From Nitrospira sp. (GTDB lineage Bacteria; Nitrospirota; Nitrospiria; Nitrospirales; Nitrospiraceae), in NCBI GenBank assembly GCA_016715825.1, contig JADJXO010000013.1, positions 1-64,000 of the forward strand: a stretch of 64,000 nt of DNA. Reading direction: 5' to 3'. Positions 25,725 to 33,854 of this stretch are shown in pieces; position 1 is the stretch's first letter; each line of letters begins with the position of its first letter. The translations under genes and the position numbers were made by a program. The notes under the pieces were generated by a model. The model saw only the letters and a program-made list of their open reading frames with translations. It was not told the DNA's origin and did no database searches.

Positions 25725-26114
25725 TCAAAACATGAACCTCAGACCGACGAAGTGCATTACATTACCATTTGACTTTCCGAACGGCAGTCTTCTGATCCAC
25801 CGAACCTCTGCAAGCGTTGGTGTCTCAGCAATTGCTACAGGTGTTGGCACGTGGATTTTCAGCACCTGCTCGATGGCTGGGGTCTGATCCATCAGGATCA
25901 ACATACCACCGCTACTAATATTCAGTGACAATGCTCTCCCGCCCTTTGCCCTACAACTATTACCACCCTGCTCGGAAGATATCATTTCATACGGGATCGG
26001 CCTCAGTAGCGCCACCCGTTCATTGTGATTTTTATGACTATCCCCTATTGCCCATTCCCAATCCGTTGACGTCACGTCGATCCTCCTAACATAAAATAGC
26101 TTTGCATTTTCCAT
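25725..26114 (-). CDS. PilZ-domain protein
   Basis: A 129-residue soluble protein with a PilZ-like beta barrel: ERVALLRPIPYEMIS, then LSLNISSGGMLILMD (the [DN]xSxxG motif) and HFVGLRF at the end. PilZ domains usually bind cyclic di-GMP. The Arg motif here is spaced RxxxxR rather than RxxxR, so binding is uncertain. It is transcribed towards the polysaccharide island and lies 500 bases upstream of the antiterminator gene, which suggests second-messenger control of the exopolysaccharide. It is divergent from the LuxR-type gene. Confidence 0.75.
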   Translation of the reverse strand: MENAKLFYVRRIDVTSTDWEWAIGDSHKNHNERVALLRPIPYEMISSEQGGNSCRAKGGRALSLNISSGGMLILMDQTPAIEQVLKIHVPTPVAIAETPTLAEVRWIRRLPFGKSNGNVMHFVGLRFMF

Positions 26115-26392
26115 GGTTCATCTGGTTCGATTGCCACATAAGCACAACTCAAACCTACGCTTTGCCAGCTTGGACAACAAATTCAGATTCCGTGGTGAAT
26201 AATATGAGTCGCTATTGGAATCAACAATACCGATGATGTAGGACGCTCTCTCAAAGGTATTATGTTGACTCCCTCGAAAGGGTTAGGTACTATCACGGTA
26301 TCCTATGAGAAAAGATCCTGGTTGTCCTGATTCAAGTTGCTGATCGATATTCACTCCTGATTCTGCAGCAAGATTATGGGGTAGGCTTAGAT

Positions 26393-27001
26393 ATGACCGA
26401 CTTGCCTAAAGGTATCGACCAAACGGATGCGCTTGCTGATCAGAGAGCAGGGTCGGGTATTGTAGTGCTTTCAGCGTCCATGCAACTTCTGCATATGAAT
26501 CGGCAAGCTGCAGAGCTTGCGAAGAAGATCAACGCTGCCGAGCATGGCGGTAACACTGCGGTCTCAGCACGAGGAGTTCTCCCAACAGCTATGACTGAAC
26601 TCTGCGCAGAAATCATCAAGGCCCTTCATATACGAACAGAGGCCAAAGATTGGGAACAATTCGAACTCAAACGCGTAACGGGCGATCCTAATCAGCCAAT
26701 CCTCCTAAGAGGGTTCGGCTTGCCCGATCGAGGAGGCGTTCAGTACGCCAGGTTGGTAGTTACGATGGAAGAGTTGGGGCGAAAACAAAACTTGAACACG
26801 GAACATGCGCGAGAACGGTTCCAGTTAACAAATCGTGAGCAGTCTGTCGTTGAACATTTAGCGAAAGGGTGGACTAATAAAGAGATTGCTAATGCCCTCC
26901 AAATCACAGAACAAACCGTAAAGGAACACATCAAACATATCATGCGAAAAACCAACGCCACAACTCGAACAGGGATTCTTGTCCAAATCTTTAACTCGTA
27001 G
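26393..27001 (+). CDS. LuxR-family DNA-binding regulator with PAS-like N-terminus
   Basis: A 202-residue transcription regulator. The C-terminal helix-turn-helix (about 143-200) has LTNREQSVVEHLAKGWTNKEIA, then ITEQTVKEHIKHIMRKTN, a textbook GerE/LuxR domain. The N-terminal half (GIVVLSASMQLLHMNRQAAELA) looks like a PAS-type sensing fold, not a receiver: no phospho-Asp motif is present. It is divergent from the PilZ gene with a 278-base shared control region, so it is a good candidate for the regulator of the neighbouring exopolysaccharide genes. Confidence 0.85.
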   Translation: MTDLPKGIDQTDALADQRAGSGIVVLSASMQLLHMNRQAAELAKKINAAEHGGNTAVSARGVLPTAMTELCAEIIKALHIRTEAKDWEQFELKRVTGDPNQPILLRGFGLPDRGGVQYARLVVTMEELGRKQNLNTEHARERFQLTNREQSVVEHLAKGWTNKEIANALQITEQTVKEHIKHIMRKTNATTRTGILVQIFNS

Positions 27002-27197
27002 TCCTTAACACAAACACGCTTTCCTACCACACTTCTCCACTTACGCTGACTGTGTCAATAACACGACAGTGAGTCACGATTACCACATTTTTCAAGCAGT
27101 AAGCTGATCAGTATATCAATTTTTTTCTTTTAATTTGTGCAGATACATATCTGGCCCATTACTTGCTTTAATACGCCCTCATATTAGGGAGATCGTG

Positions 27198-27713
27198 ATG
27201 ATAAAACCTACAGTTAATGCCAGAGAATGTCTCGTACACGGGCTACTTGGTGTGGGAATGGCAATACTTGTCGCTGGTTGTACGAGCGGCCTCTCAACCC
27301 AAGTTACGGAATCAGCTAATAGTGGGTTTATGTCATTGTGGAACACCTATGCCGATTGCAGGTCAACTTCAGATTTTGGCCAAGCGGTCTCAGACTTGGA
27401 ACAGCTTCGTTCAGCCAGTGGGGAGGGCCCGGTGGCTCATGAAGGATTCGTCCTTCCTCTGCCCACCCGTCTTGAACGCTTAGTGTCCAATCCAGCCAGT
27501 CGGGTCGCTGTTGATGTCGAGGCTATGGTTTCTGCCTGTGCTCTACACGCTGGAGAGCTTGCCCTGGATCAAGGAGATATCGATAGTGCGCGTGACTTCT
27601 TTGTTTCGGTTATCACCTTGCACAAAGAAGAAAATTCTTATTACGTGCTAAAGGCCAAGACTCTACTTGGGAAACTTGGCCATGGGGTTAATGTTTCATT
27701 TAACACTCACTAG
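27198..27713 (+). CDS. Putative lipoprotein, unknown function
   Basis: 171 residues from the ATG at 27198, which follows AGGGAGA; upstream in-frame ATGs lack a site. The signal peptide ends in a lipobox (MAILVAGC), so it is probably anchored to the membrane. The mature part is helical, with cysteines at YADCRST and VSACALH that could pair, and a TPR-like helix pair near the end (GELALDQGDIDSARDFFVSV). No family recognised. It stands alone between two gaps. Confidence 0.7.
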   Translation: MIKPTVNARECLVHGLLGVGMAILVAGCTSGLSTQVTESANSGFMSLWNTYADCRSTSDFGQAVSDLEQLRSASGEGPVAHEGFVLPLPTRLERLVSNPASRVAVDVEAMVSACALHAGELALDQGDIDSARDFFVSVITLHKEENSYYVLKAKTLLGKLGHGVNVSFNTH

Positions 27714-27866
27714 GAGGTTGTCCGGATAGTCATGAAGATCATCTTGATGAATTCCTAGGCGATCAAAATACTGATCATACCGTACGACAAATACCCCCAG
27801 CGGGTGTGAGGTTTCCGTAACCGATACAAGCTCCTCTTCGACCGTTATCTCGATCTTCGTCTCCAT
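27696..27866 (-). CDS. Possible small protein, unknown
   Basis: A 56-codon frame from ATG at 27866, running against the lipoprotein gene and overlapping its last 18 bases. The peptide is acidic, with alternating strand-like stretches (EITVEEELVSVTETSHPLGV). No ribosome-binding site precedes it and no family is recognised. Listed only because the composition is protein-like; it could be chance. Confidence 0.25.
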   Translation of the reverse strand: METKIEITVEEELVSVTETSHPLGVFVVRYDQYFDRLGIHQDDLHDYPDNLLVSVK

Positions 27867-28126
27867 CACTAAAATTGAGAATCGCATGACCTCTCGGCAA
27901 GGATTTTGTGTCGTTTGGCTTCGGTATCTAGGCTATACCAATGTCACACGATGCCTCAACGCAGACAGCTCCATTGCCAATACTGTAACAATATCGGCCA
28001 GGCCACCGGTCTTTGCATACGGAACAGCTTCTGAGGTTGCCATCACGATATGCCGCCTCTTCCGCCTTACGATTTCTTTGGACTATCAAGTGATAGTGAG
28101 TCCGGGTAGAATTTTAATCGGAAGAA
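27867..28126. other. Intergenic, nothing recognised
   Basis: Together with the doubtful small ORF before it, this makes about 410 bases without a firm gene between the lipoproteins at 27198 and 28127. A plus-strand frame from 27886 has low coding quality. No hairpin with a T-run was seen. Confidence 0.5.
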
Positions 28127-28597
28127 CTAGGGCTTGAACGTTTCATCAAGCCTGGTCTTAAACCGGTCTTCATAGGACCAGGCCTTAGCAAGAGCGTGTA
28201 ACTCCTCAGGCTTGAGTTTTTCCTTGTAGACAAGACGCTCATCGAGAAATACCAGCAGCCATCCACGATCGGGATAGGCGAAATAGACACCTTCGCCAGC
28301 ATGGACACCAGCTTTCCACCCCTTTGGCGCTTCTCCATGAGCTACACGCGACTGAGGAATTACGCTGAAATCAGGCATCACAAAAAAGTAGGAGAATTCA
28401 TTATGATAGAGAGGAGGAGTGCCCCACGTGCTGACGACCGCTTCCGTCGTGATTTGATCCAGCACCAGGTTCTCAGCCTGCACGAAACGCTGTTGCTCCT
28501 CCAACGTGGGCATACCTGTACATCCGACGAAGAGCACGAGCACCAAGGAACCACAGAGTCTCAACCTCTTTCTCCAGCTGATATCTATAGTTCCCAT
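28127..28597 (-). CDS. Putative lipoprotein, unknown function
   Basis: About 156 residues. Start placed at 28597 (MGTIDISWRKR); a few upstream codons are also in frame. Signal peptide with lipobox VLVLFVGC. The mature protein has EEQQRFVQAENLVLDQITTEAVVSTWGTPPLYHNEFSYFF and GVYFAYPDRGWLLVFLDERLVYKEKL, resembling small outer-membrane lipoproteins of the SmpA/BamE sort in layout (a WG-P turn followed by strands), but this is only a resemblance. It is the last gene of the minus-strand housekeeping run. Confidence 0.65.
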   Translation of the reverse strand: MGTIDISWRKRLRLCGSLVLVLFVGCTGMPTLEEQQRFVQAENLVLDQITTEAVVSTWGTPPLYHNEFSYFFVMPDFSVIPQSRVAHGEAPKGWKAGVHAGEGVYFAYPDRGWLLVFLDERLVYKEKLKPEELHALAKAWSYEDRFKTRLDETFKP

Positions 28598-28608
28598 GCC
28601 GTATATCC

Positions 28609-28965
28609 TCACATAAGCCGTTTGGATTTTGCTTCCACCGGTTTAATCGGTTGACAGACATCGCACTGGCACAGCGTCCTCAGCAAATCATAGGAATAAA
28701 TACCCGTATCATGGCCGTCACTCCACTTAAATTGGAATGCATACCGGCCGACCGGCTGAATGTCCTGAAGCATGATCAAGAGCGGGACATCTTCAGGTGT
28801 CAGACGGCGTGCTCCGGTCCATTCATCGACACAAGCAGCACAGGGGCAACGCTGGCGCAAATAGCGAACCGGGTAAATCCCCTGGTGCCCGTCACTCCAC
28901 CGAATCCCCAGGACTCCTTTGTCGTGCCATTCCATATCTCGCGGCTCTACTGCGTGAACGGTCAT
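28609..28965 (-). CDS. DUF971-family protein
   Basis: A 118-residue protein of the DUF971 family, the same fold as the N-terminal domain of gamma-butyrobetaine hydroxylase. Two similar halves are visible: LGIRWSDGHQGIYPVRYLRQRCPCAACVDE and FQFKWSDGHDTGIYSYDLLRTLCQCDVCQ, each with paired cysteines that may bind metal. Start at 28965 (MTVHAVEPRDMEW). Some family members are fused to or lie near Mrp/ApbC iron-sulfur carriers, but none is in this window. Function unknown. Confidence 0.8.
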   Translation of the reverse strand: MTVHAVEPRDMEWHDKGVLGIRWSDGHQGIYPVRYLRQRCPCAACVDEWTGARRLTPEDVPLLIMLQDIQPVGRYAFQFKWSDGHDTGIYSYDLLRTLCQCDVCQPIKPVEAKSKRLM

Positions 28966-28993
28966 ACTTCCCTCTTCGATTATCCTCTCAAGC

Positions 28994-29773
28994 TCATCCC
29001 GGCAAGGCAACGGACAAAAAGTTCACAGGTGGCAGCCGTTTACCAACTACGACCGTCATGTACCCCTCAATCGCCTCCTCAACCTCACGCCTCACCTGCC
29101 CCGTAGCCCGCAACCGAGTGAGGATAGCAGGTGTTAGCCGAATGGCTTGTTGAAGAAACGATAGGCCTCCTCGAGAAAGCGCGACACATCGCACACGTTG
29201 GTGTGCCGCACAGATCTGACATACAAGCCCTCCAGCACTAGGTGAAAATTGAGGCTCGCCGACCAGATAGCTCTTCCCACAGGTGGCACAACGCTCAGTC
29301 TGAGGTCGAAACCCAGTTAATCCCAGCAACCGTATTTGAAAGAGCAAGGCCGTAAAGGAAGGGTCATCGCTTTTCTGAAGCGATACGAGCCCCTGCTCCA
29401 GCGTATCAAAGAGAGGAGGGTCCGGATCTCCATCTGGAGTAATAGCCGAAACGACGTTGACCATTCGTGCTGCTGAATCCATTAAGCGAAGATCCTCTCG
29501 CAAGCCCTGCGAGGACCTGACAAGGTCGACATGTGAGATTCTGAACAGTGAGTCGCCATTCTTTACAAACAGATTCAAACGACACAGGCTGAATGGTTCA
29601 AGGGCAGCGCCGAAGCGGCTCTTCTGACGGCGGGCACCACGAGCGACCCCTCGTATCTTTCCCATGTTCTTGGAATAGCATGTAACGATCCTGTCGGCAT
29701 CTCCCCACCTTTGACTCTTCAAGATGATCGCCGTCGTTTTTACGAGAGCCACACTGGTTCCCCTACGCTCCAA
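28994..29773 (-). CDS. recO: DNA repair protein RecO
   Basis: A 259-residue recombination mediator that helps load RecA onto gaps together with RecR. The N-terminal OB fold begins VKTTAIILKSQRWGDADRIVTCYSKNMGKIRGVARGARR. The central helical domain follows, then a zinc site CATCGKSYLVGEPQFSPSAGG...CQICAAH with four cysteines. The first seven residues (MERRGTS) look like an over-extended start, so an internal start near VALVKTT is possible. Lies between mgtE and the DUF971 gene in a compact minus-strand run. Confidence 0.92.
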   Translation of the reverse strand: MERRGTSVALVKTTAIILKSQRWGDADRIVTCYSKNMGKIRGVARGARRQKSRFGAALEPFSLCRLNLFVKNGDSLFRISHVDLVRSSQGLREDLRLMDSAARMVNVVSAITPDGDPDPPLFDTLEQGLVSLQKSDDPSFTALLFQIRLLGLTGFRPQTERCATCGKSYLVGEPQFSPSAGGLVCQICAAHQRVRCVALSRGGLSFLQQAIRLTPAILTRLRATGQVRREVEEAIEGYMTVVVGKRLPPVNFLSVALPG

Positions 29774-29806
29774 TACGGAAACAGCCTGACCACGTGCATG
29801 CCGTCT

Positions 29807-31267
29807 TTACCGGAGATGCTCCAAGAAAAGTGTGGCCAAGGTTAGATAGATCGTAATTCCGGTAATATCATTGGCCGTCGTGACAAAAGGGCCGGCCGCT
29901 ATTGCAGGATCGACCCCCATCCGTTTCAAGGCAATCGGCATAATCGTCGCCATACTCGTCGATACCAAAAAGGCAATGATCAGGGACGTTCCGACAACCA
30001 TACCCAAAAAGCCTTGCTGCAAGACCCACCCAACCAGCGTCAAGGTGACTCCGCAAGCCAGACCCATGACCAAACCAATCTTCGCTTCACGAAAGAAGAC
30101 CGGCCACACATGGCTAAGTTCAACCGTACCGGTGGCCAACCCCCGAATAATCAGAGTCGAGGACTGCAAGCCAACATTGCCACCCATCGCGGCAATGACA
30201 GGAATAAAACTCACGATCGCCACAACTTCCTGGATCGTATACCGGAAATACCAGAGAATGGCGCCGGACAAGAGGCTGCCGATGAGATTCGTGAAAAGCC
30301 ATGGAAGTCGGAGCTTCGCGGAGCCAAAACTCGACGGCTTCGACGTCGGATCCTCTTCGATCGCGCCGGCCATCTTCAACATATCCTCAGTCGCTTCTTC
30401 CCGAATAACGTCGACGACGTCGTCGACGGTAATGATGCCCACGAGCTTGCTGTCCCGCTCGACGACGGGAATGGCCAGCAAGTTATAGCTGGCGACTTGG
30501 CGGGCCACCTCCTCTTGGTCCATATCGATCGCAACGCTCATGACCTCACGGGTCATAATATTCTTGAGCGGTGTCGTCGGAGGAACCGTGAGAAGCTGCC
30601 GGAGCGAAAGGACACCGACTAGATGATCATCCTTATCCGTCACATAGATATAGAAGACCATTTCCGCATCGGTCGCCTGTTGCAACCGGCGAATAGCTTC
30701 CTGCGCCGTCGTATCCTCCGCCAAGGAAAAAAATTCCGTGGTCATGATGGCGCCGGCCGTATCTTTCGGATATTTAAGGATGTCGGCGACTTCGGTCGAA
30801 TCCTCAGCCTTCATCAAAGCGAGGATTTCATTACTACGGTCTTCTGGGAGAAACCCAAGGATATACGCCACATCGTCAGGGCCAAGATCCTTCAATAACC
30901 ACGCGATATCAGAATGGAGCAGATCGGCAACCACCTGCTGAATGCTTTCACCGTCGAGCTCACTCAACACTTGGCCCCGCTTACCTTCGCCTCGAACCAG
31001 CTCAAAGACCTCTCGCTTTTCCTTGGGCGATGAGAGATGCGTGACGGCTTTTGCGATATCAGCGGGGTGCATGCGCCCCAACATCCTGGAAAGATTCGTG
31101 ATCGCTCCCCGGCGCAACAACTTCTGGACCGATTGAATCACAATGTCTGACTTCGTCTGCCCACGATCAGACTGATCACGCAAGACTTCCCGCAACACAT
31201 CGCGCTCAGACACGCGAGTGCGTTGTTCCGGCGTGCGTGGCTGTATCGGTTGTTCCGTCGGCTGCAT
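29807..31267 (-). CDS. mgtE: Magnesium transporter MgtE
   Basis: A 486-residue Mg2+ channel. The N-terminal helical domain (about 50-150, repeats such as HPADIAKAVTHLSSPKEKREVFELV) and the paired CBS domains (about 160-290, with IMTTEFFSLAEDTT and IMTREVMSVAIDM) sense cytoplasmic Mg2+. Five C-terminal membrane segments follow, with the pore motif IPVIAAMGGNVGLQSSTLIIRGLATG. Length and order are those of the family. It is seven bases from era, so it is co-transcribed with the era-recO run. Confidence 0.95.
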   Translation of the reverse strand: MQPTEQPIQPRTPEQRTRVSERDVLREVLRDQSDRGQTKSDIVIQSVQKLLRRGAITNLSRMLGRMHPADIAKAVTHLSSPKEKREVFELVRGEGKRGQVLSELDGESIQQVVADLLHSDIAWLLKDLGPDDVAYILGFLPEDRSNEILALMKAEDSTEVADILKYPKDTAGAIMTTEFFSLAEDTTAQEAIRRLQQATDAEMVFYIYVTDKDDHLVGVLSLRQLLTVPPTTPLKNIMTREVMSVAIDMDQEEVARQVASYNLLAIPVVERDSKLVGIITVDDVVDVIREEATEDMLKMAGAIEEDPTSKPSSFGSAKLRLPWLFTNLIGSLLSGAILWYFRYTIQEVVAIVSFIPVIAAMGGNVGLQSSTLIIRGLATGTVELSHVWPVFFREAKIGLVMGLACGVTLTLVGWVLQQGFLGMVVGTSLIIAFLVSTSMATIMPIALKRMGVDPAIAAGPFVTTANDITGITIYLTLATLFLEHLR

Positions 31268-31273
31268 ACTCCC

Positions 31274-32158
31274 TTAATACCCCAACTGCACCAGCGTCTG
31301 TTCATTCTCGCGCCAGGATTTTCGGACTTTCACCCACAACTCAAGAAACACTTTCATGCCGAATACTCGCTCCATATCGATTCGTGCCTGAGTCCCGATC
31401 GCCTTCAGTCGCTCTCCTTGTTTTCCGATCAAGATTCCCTTCTGCGTTTCACGCTCCACCAGGATCGAAGCTTGTATCTTGGCCAGCTTCCCCTCCTCAA
31501 CAAACGAGTCGATCTCGACGGCTACGGCATGCGGAACCTCTTCCTCAGTTTCTTGCAACACCTTCTCCCGAATCATTTCAGCTGCCAGCGTCCTCATGGT
31601 CTGGTCGGTCACGACATCGTCGTCATACGCACCGTCTCCCGAAGGAAGATAGGGCACGGTGACAGCAAGTAACCGATCAATATTGTCATCTTTCATTGCC
31701 GAAACCGGCACAACCTCAGTCCAGGCGTAGAGCTTGCCGTAACGATCGAGAACCGGAAGCAGCTTGTGCCGATTCACGAGATCAACTTTTGTCACGACTA
31801 GGATCACCGGCTTGGACCGTTTGGCCAGAGCCTCTTTCATATACTTGATGGCCGCCATATCTCCTGGCCCCGGCAGACTTGTCGCTTCCATGAGCATGTA
31901 GAGGAGATCGGCCTCCTCCAATGTCTCGACGGTGGTTCGCACCATCCGCCGGTTGAGCAAGTGCTCCGGCTTATGCAGACCCGGCGTATCCAGAAAGGCG
32001 ATTTGTGCCCCCTCAACATGCACGAGCCCCATAATTCTGGTCCTCGTGGTTTGAGGCTTACTCGAGACGATCGATATTTTCTCACCCAACAAATGATTGA
32101 GCAGGGTCGACTTCCCCACATTGGACCGTCCAATGATGGCAACTGTTCCGAACTTCAT
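31274..32158 (-). CDS. era: GTPase Era
   Basis: A 294-residue GTPase needed for 16S rRNA maturation and 30S assembly. G motifs are all present: GRSNVGKSTLLNHL (G1), QTTRTRIMG (G2), DTPGLHK (G3) and VTKVDLVN (G4). The C-terminal KH domain has ILVERETQKGILIGKQGERLKAIG. The start codon overlaps the stop of ftsB as ATGA. Confidence 0.96.
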   Translation of the reverse strand: MKFGTVAIIGRSNVGKSTLLNHLLGEKISIVSSKPQTTRTRIMGLVHVEGAQIAFLDTPGLHKPEHLLNRRMVRTTVETLEEADLLYMLMEATSLPGPGDMAAIKYMKEALAKRSKPVILVVTKVDLVNRHKLLPVLDRYGKLYAWTEVVPVSAMKDDNIDRLLAVTVPYLPSGDGAYDDDVVTDQTMRTLAAEMIREKVLQETEEEVPHAVAVEIDSFVEEGKLAKIQASILVERETQKGILIGKQGERLKAIGTQARIDMERVFGMKVFLELWVKVRKSWRENEQTLVQLGY

Positions 32159-32514
32159 GGTTTAGGATAAGCTCCCGATTTCTTTTCTGAACCTGGCACG
32201 AGCTGATACACTGTCTCACCCTTCCGCACATACCCCAATTGCTCCCGAGCCAGCTGCTCAATCTTAGCCGGGTCATGCTGCAAACGGTGGATATCGCTTT
32301 GCAGCTCGACGTTTTCTCTACGCAAGGTCGAAAGCTCTTGCTCCAAACCCCTAGCCTGTTCGCGCATAGATAGGTACCGCGTGAGGCCCATTTCTCCTGA
32401 AAACAACGCCACCAACAGCCAGACGCAACCGGCAACACCGCCCACCTGAACGATGGTGAGGACACGACGCTGCCACTCCAGCCATTGACGGCCACGATTC
32501 CGCTTGATAGTCAT
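32155..32514 (-). CDS. ftsB: FtsB/DivIC-type septum formation initiator
   Basis: A 119-residue single-pass membrane protein of the divisome (partner of FtsL and FtsQ). It has a short basic cytoplasmic N-terminus (MTIKRNRGRQWLEWQRR), one membrane helix (about 20-42), a periplasmic coiled coil (SMREQARGLEQELSTLRREN) and the family's closing EQLAREQLGYVRKGETVYQL. Located between eno and era; eno-ftsB order is a common arrangement in bacteria. The overlap with era suggests coupled translation. Confidence 0.88.
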   Translation of the reverse strand: MTIKRNRGRQWLEWQRRVLTIVQVGGVAGCVWLLVALFSGEMGLTRYLSMREQARGLEQELSTLRRENVELQSDIHRLQHDPAKIEQLAREQLGYVRKGETVYQLVPGSEKKSGAYPKP

Positions 32515-32540
32515 CTGGTGATCCACCGATTGAGCAGCAA

Positions 32541-33827
32541 CTACGCTCTGACAGGTACGGCCTCTCGCCCCCGATACAGAGAGGTTGTTCCTAGCTCTTC
32601 TTCGATTCGAAGCAACTGGTTATACTTTGCCACACGATCCGTTCGAGATAACGATCCAGTCTTAATCAATCCGCTGTTCGTCGCGACCGCGATGTCCGCG
32701 ATCGTCGTATCCTCTGTTTCACCAGACCGGTGTGAAATGATCGCCGTGTACCCGGACCGTTTGGCAAGTTCGATGGCGTCCAAGGTTTCAGTCAGTGTCC
32801 CGATCTGATTGAGCTTAATCAGAATCGAGTTTCCGATTCCTTCCTTGATGCCTTTGGAAAAAATCTCTACGTTAGTCACAAAGATGTCGTCACCGACCAG
32901 CTGTACCCGCTTGCCCAACTTTTCGGTGAGCATCTTCCATCCCTTCCAATCCAGTTCGCTTAACCCATCCTCAATCGAGAGGATCGGATAGCGATCCAGT
33001 AACGCACTGTAGTAACTGATCATTTCATCCGACGAACGCTCTGAGTTTTCCTCTGCTTCAAGGACATACCGCCCCTTGTCATAAAACTCGCTTGCTGCGC
33101 AGTCCAATGCGAGTGCGATATCACGACCTGGCTTGTAGCCGACCTCCTCGATCGCCTGAGAGATCAAACTCAGCGCCTCTTCATTGGACTGGAGATCCGG
33201 GGCAAATCCACCCTCATCTCCTACGGCCGTGTTGAGCCCTTTCTTCTTTAAGAGTGCCTTCAACGAGTGAAAGACTTCGGTCGCCATGCGGAGAGCATCG
33301 CTAAATCGACTCGCCCCCACGGGCATGATCATGAACTCTTGGAGATCCAACCGATTGTCGGCATGGGCTCCGCCATTGATGATGTTCATCAGCGGGACCG
33401 GAAGTACTCGCGCGTTGGTCCCACCTAAGTAGCGATACAGCGGCTGCCCTGTTTCATTCGCCGAAGCCTTTGCCACAGCCAACGATACCCCTAAAATTGC
33501 ATTTGCTCCCAGCTTCCCCTTTGTCTTCGTTCCATCCAGCGCAATCATGGCCCGATCGATGCCGGCTTGATCAAACGCTTCTTTTCCCAACAGTTTCGGT
33601 GCAATGACCTTGCTGATATTGGCCACCGCCTTAGAGACGCCCTTTCCCATCCAACGCTTCTTATCACCGTCACGGAGTTCAATCGCTTCCTTTTCACCAG
33701 TTGAAGCACCGGACGGCACTGCAGCTCGCCCCTTCGCGCCGCTTTCAAGCGTGACCTCCGCTTCAATGGTTGGATTACCCCGCGAATCGATGATTTGTCT
33801 GCCTCGAATTTCTCTGATTACGCTCAT
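32541..33827 (-). CDS. eno: Enolase
   Basis: A 428-residue glycolytic enzyme converting 2-phosphoglycerate to phosphoenolpyruvate. Diagnostic: IIDSRGNPTIEAEV at the N-terminus, VPSGASTGEKEAIELRD, GDEGGFAPDLQSN, the metal-binding Asp of LSIEDGLSELDW, the catalytic Lys region ILIKLNQIGTLTET and SHRSGETEDTTIADIAVA. Full length for the family, with no odd residues noticed. Confidence 0.97.
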   Translation of the reverse strand: MSVIREIRGRQIIDSRGNPTIEAEVTLESGAKGRAAVPSGASTGEKEAIELRDGDKKRWMGKGVSKAVANISKVIAPKLLGKEAFDQAGIDRAMIALDGTKTKGKLGANAILGVSLAVAKASANETGQPLYRYLGGTNARVLPVPLMNIINGGAHADNRLDLQEFMIMPVGASRFSDALRMATEVFHSLKALLKKKGLNTAVGDEGGFAPDLQSNEEALSLISQAIEEVGYKPGRDIALALDCAASEFYDKGRYVLEAEENSERSSDEMISYYSALLDRYPILSIEDGLSELDWKGWKMLTEKLGKRVQLVGDDIFVTNVEIFSKGIKEGIGNSILIKLNQIGTLTETLDAIELAKRSGYTAIISHRSGETEDTTIADIAVATNSGLIKTGSLSRTDRVAKYNQLLRIEEELGTTSLYRGREAVPVRA

Positions 33828-33854
33828 ACCTCTTCTCCCCCTGCATTCATTTGG

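Noticed and set aside
27886..28137. 83-codon plus-strand frame in the gap before the 28127 lipoprotein
   Set aside because: No ribosome-binding site, erratic composition and no recognised pattern.
30087..30100. CTTCGCTTCACG in mgtE as another copy of the TTCACG repeat
   Set aside because: Only a dozen bases match and they encode a normal family segment, so it is chance.
29868..30622. Long open frames opposite mgtE
   Set aside because: They result from codon bias of the real gene on the other strand; the sequences are not protein-like.
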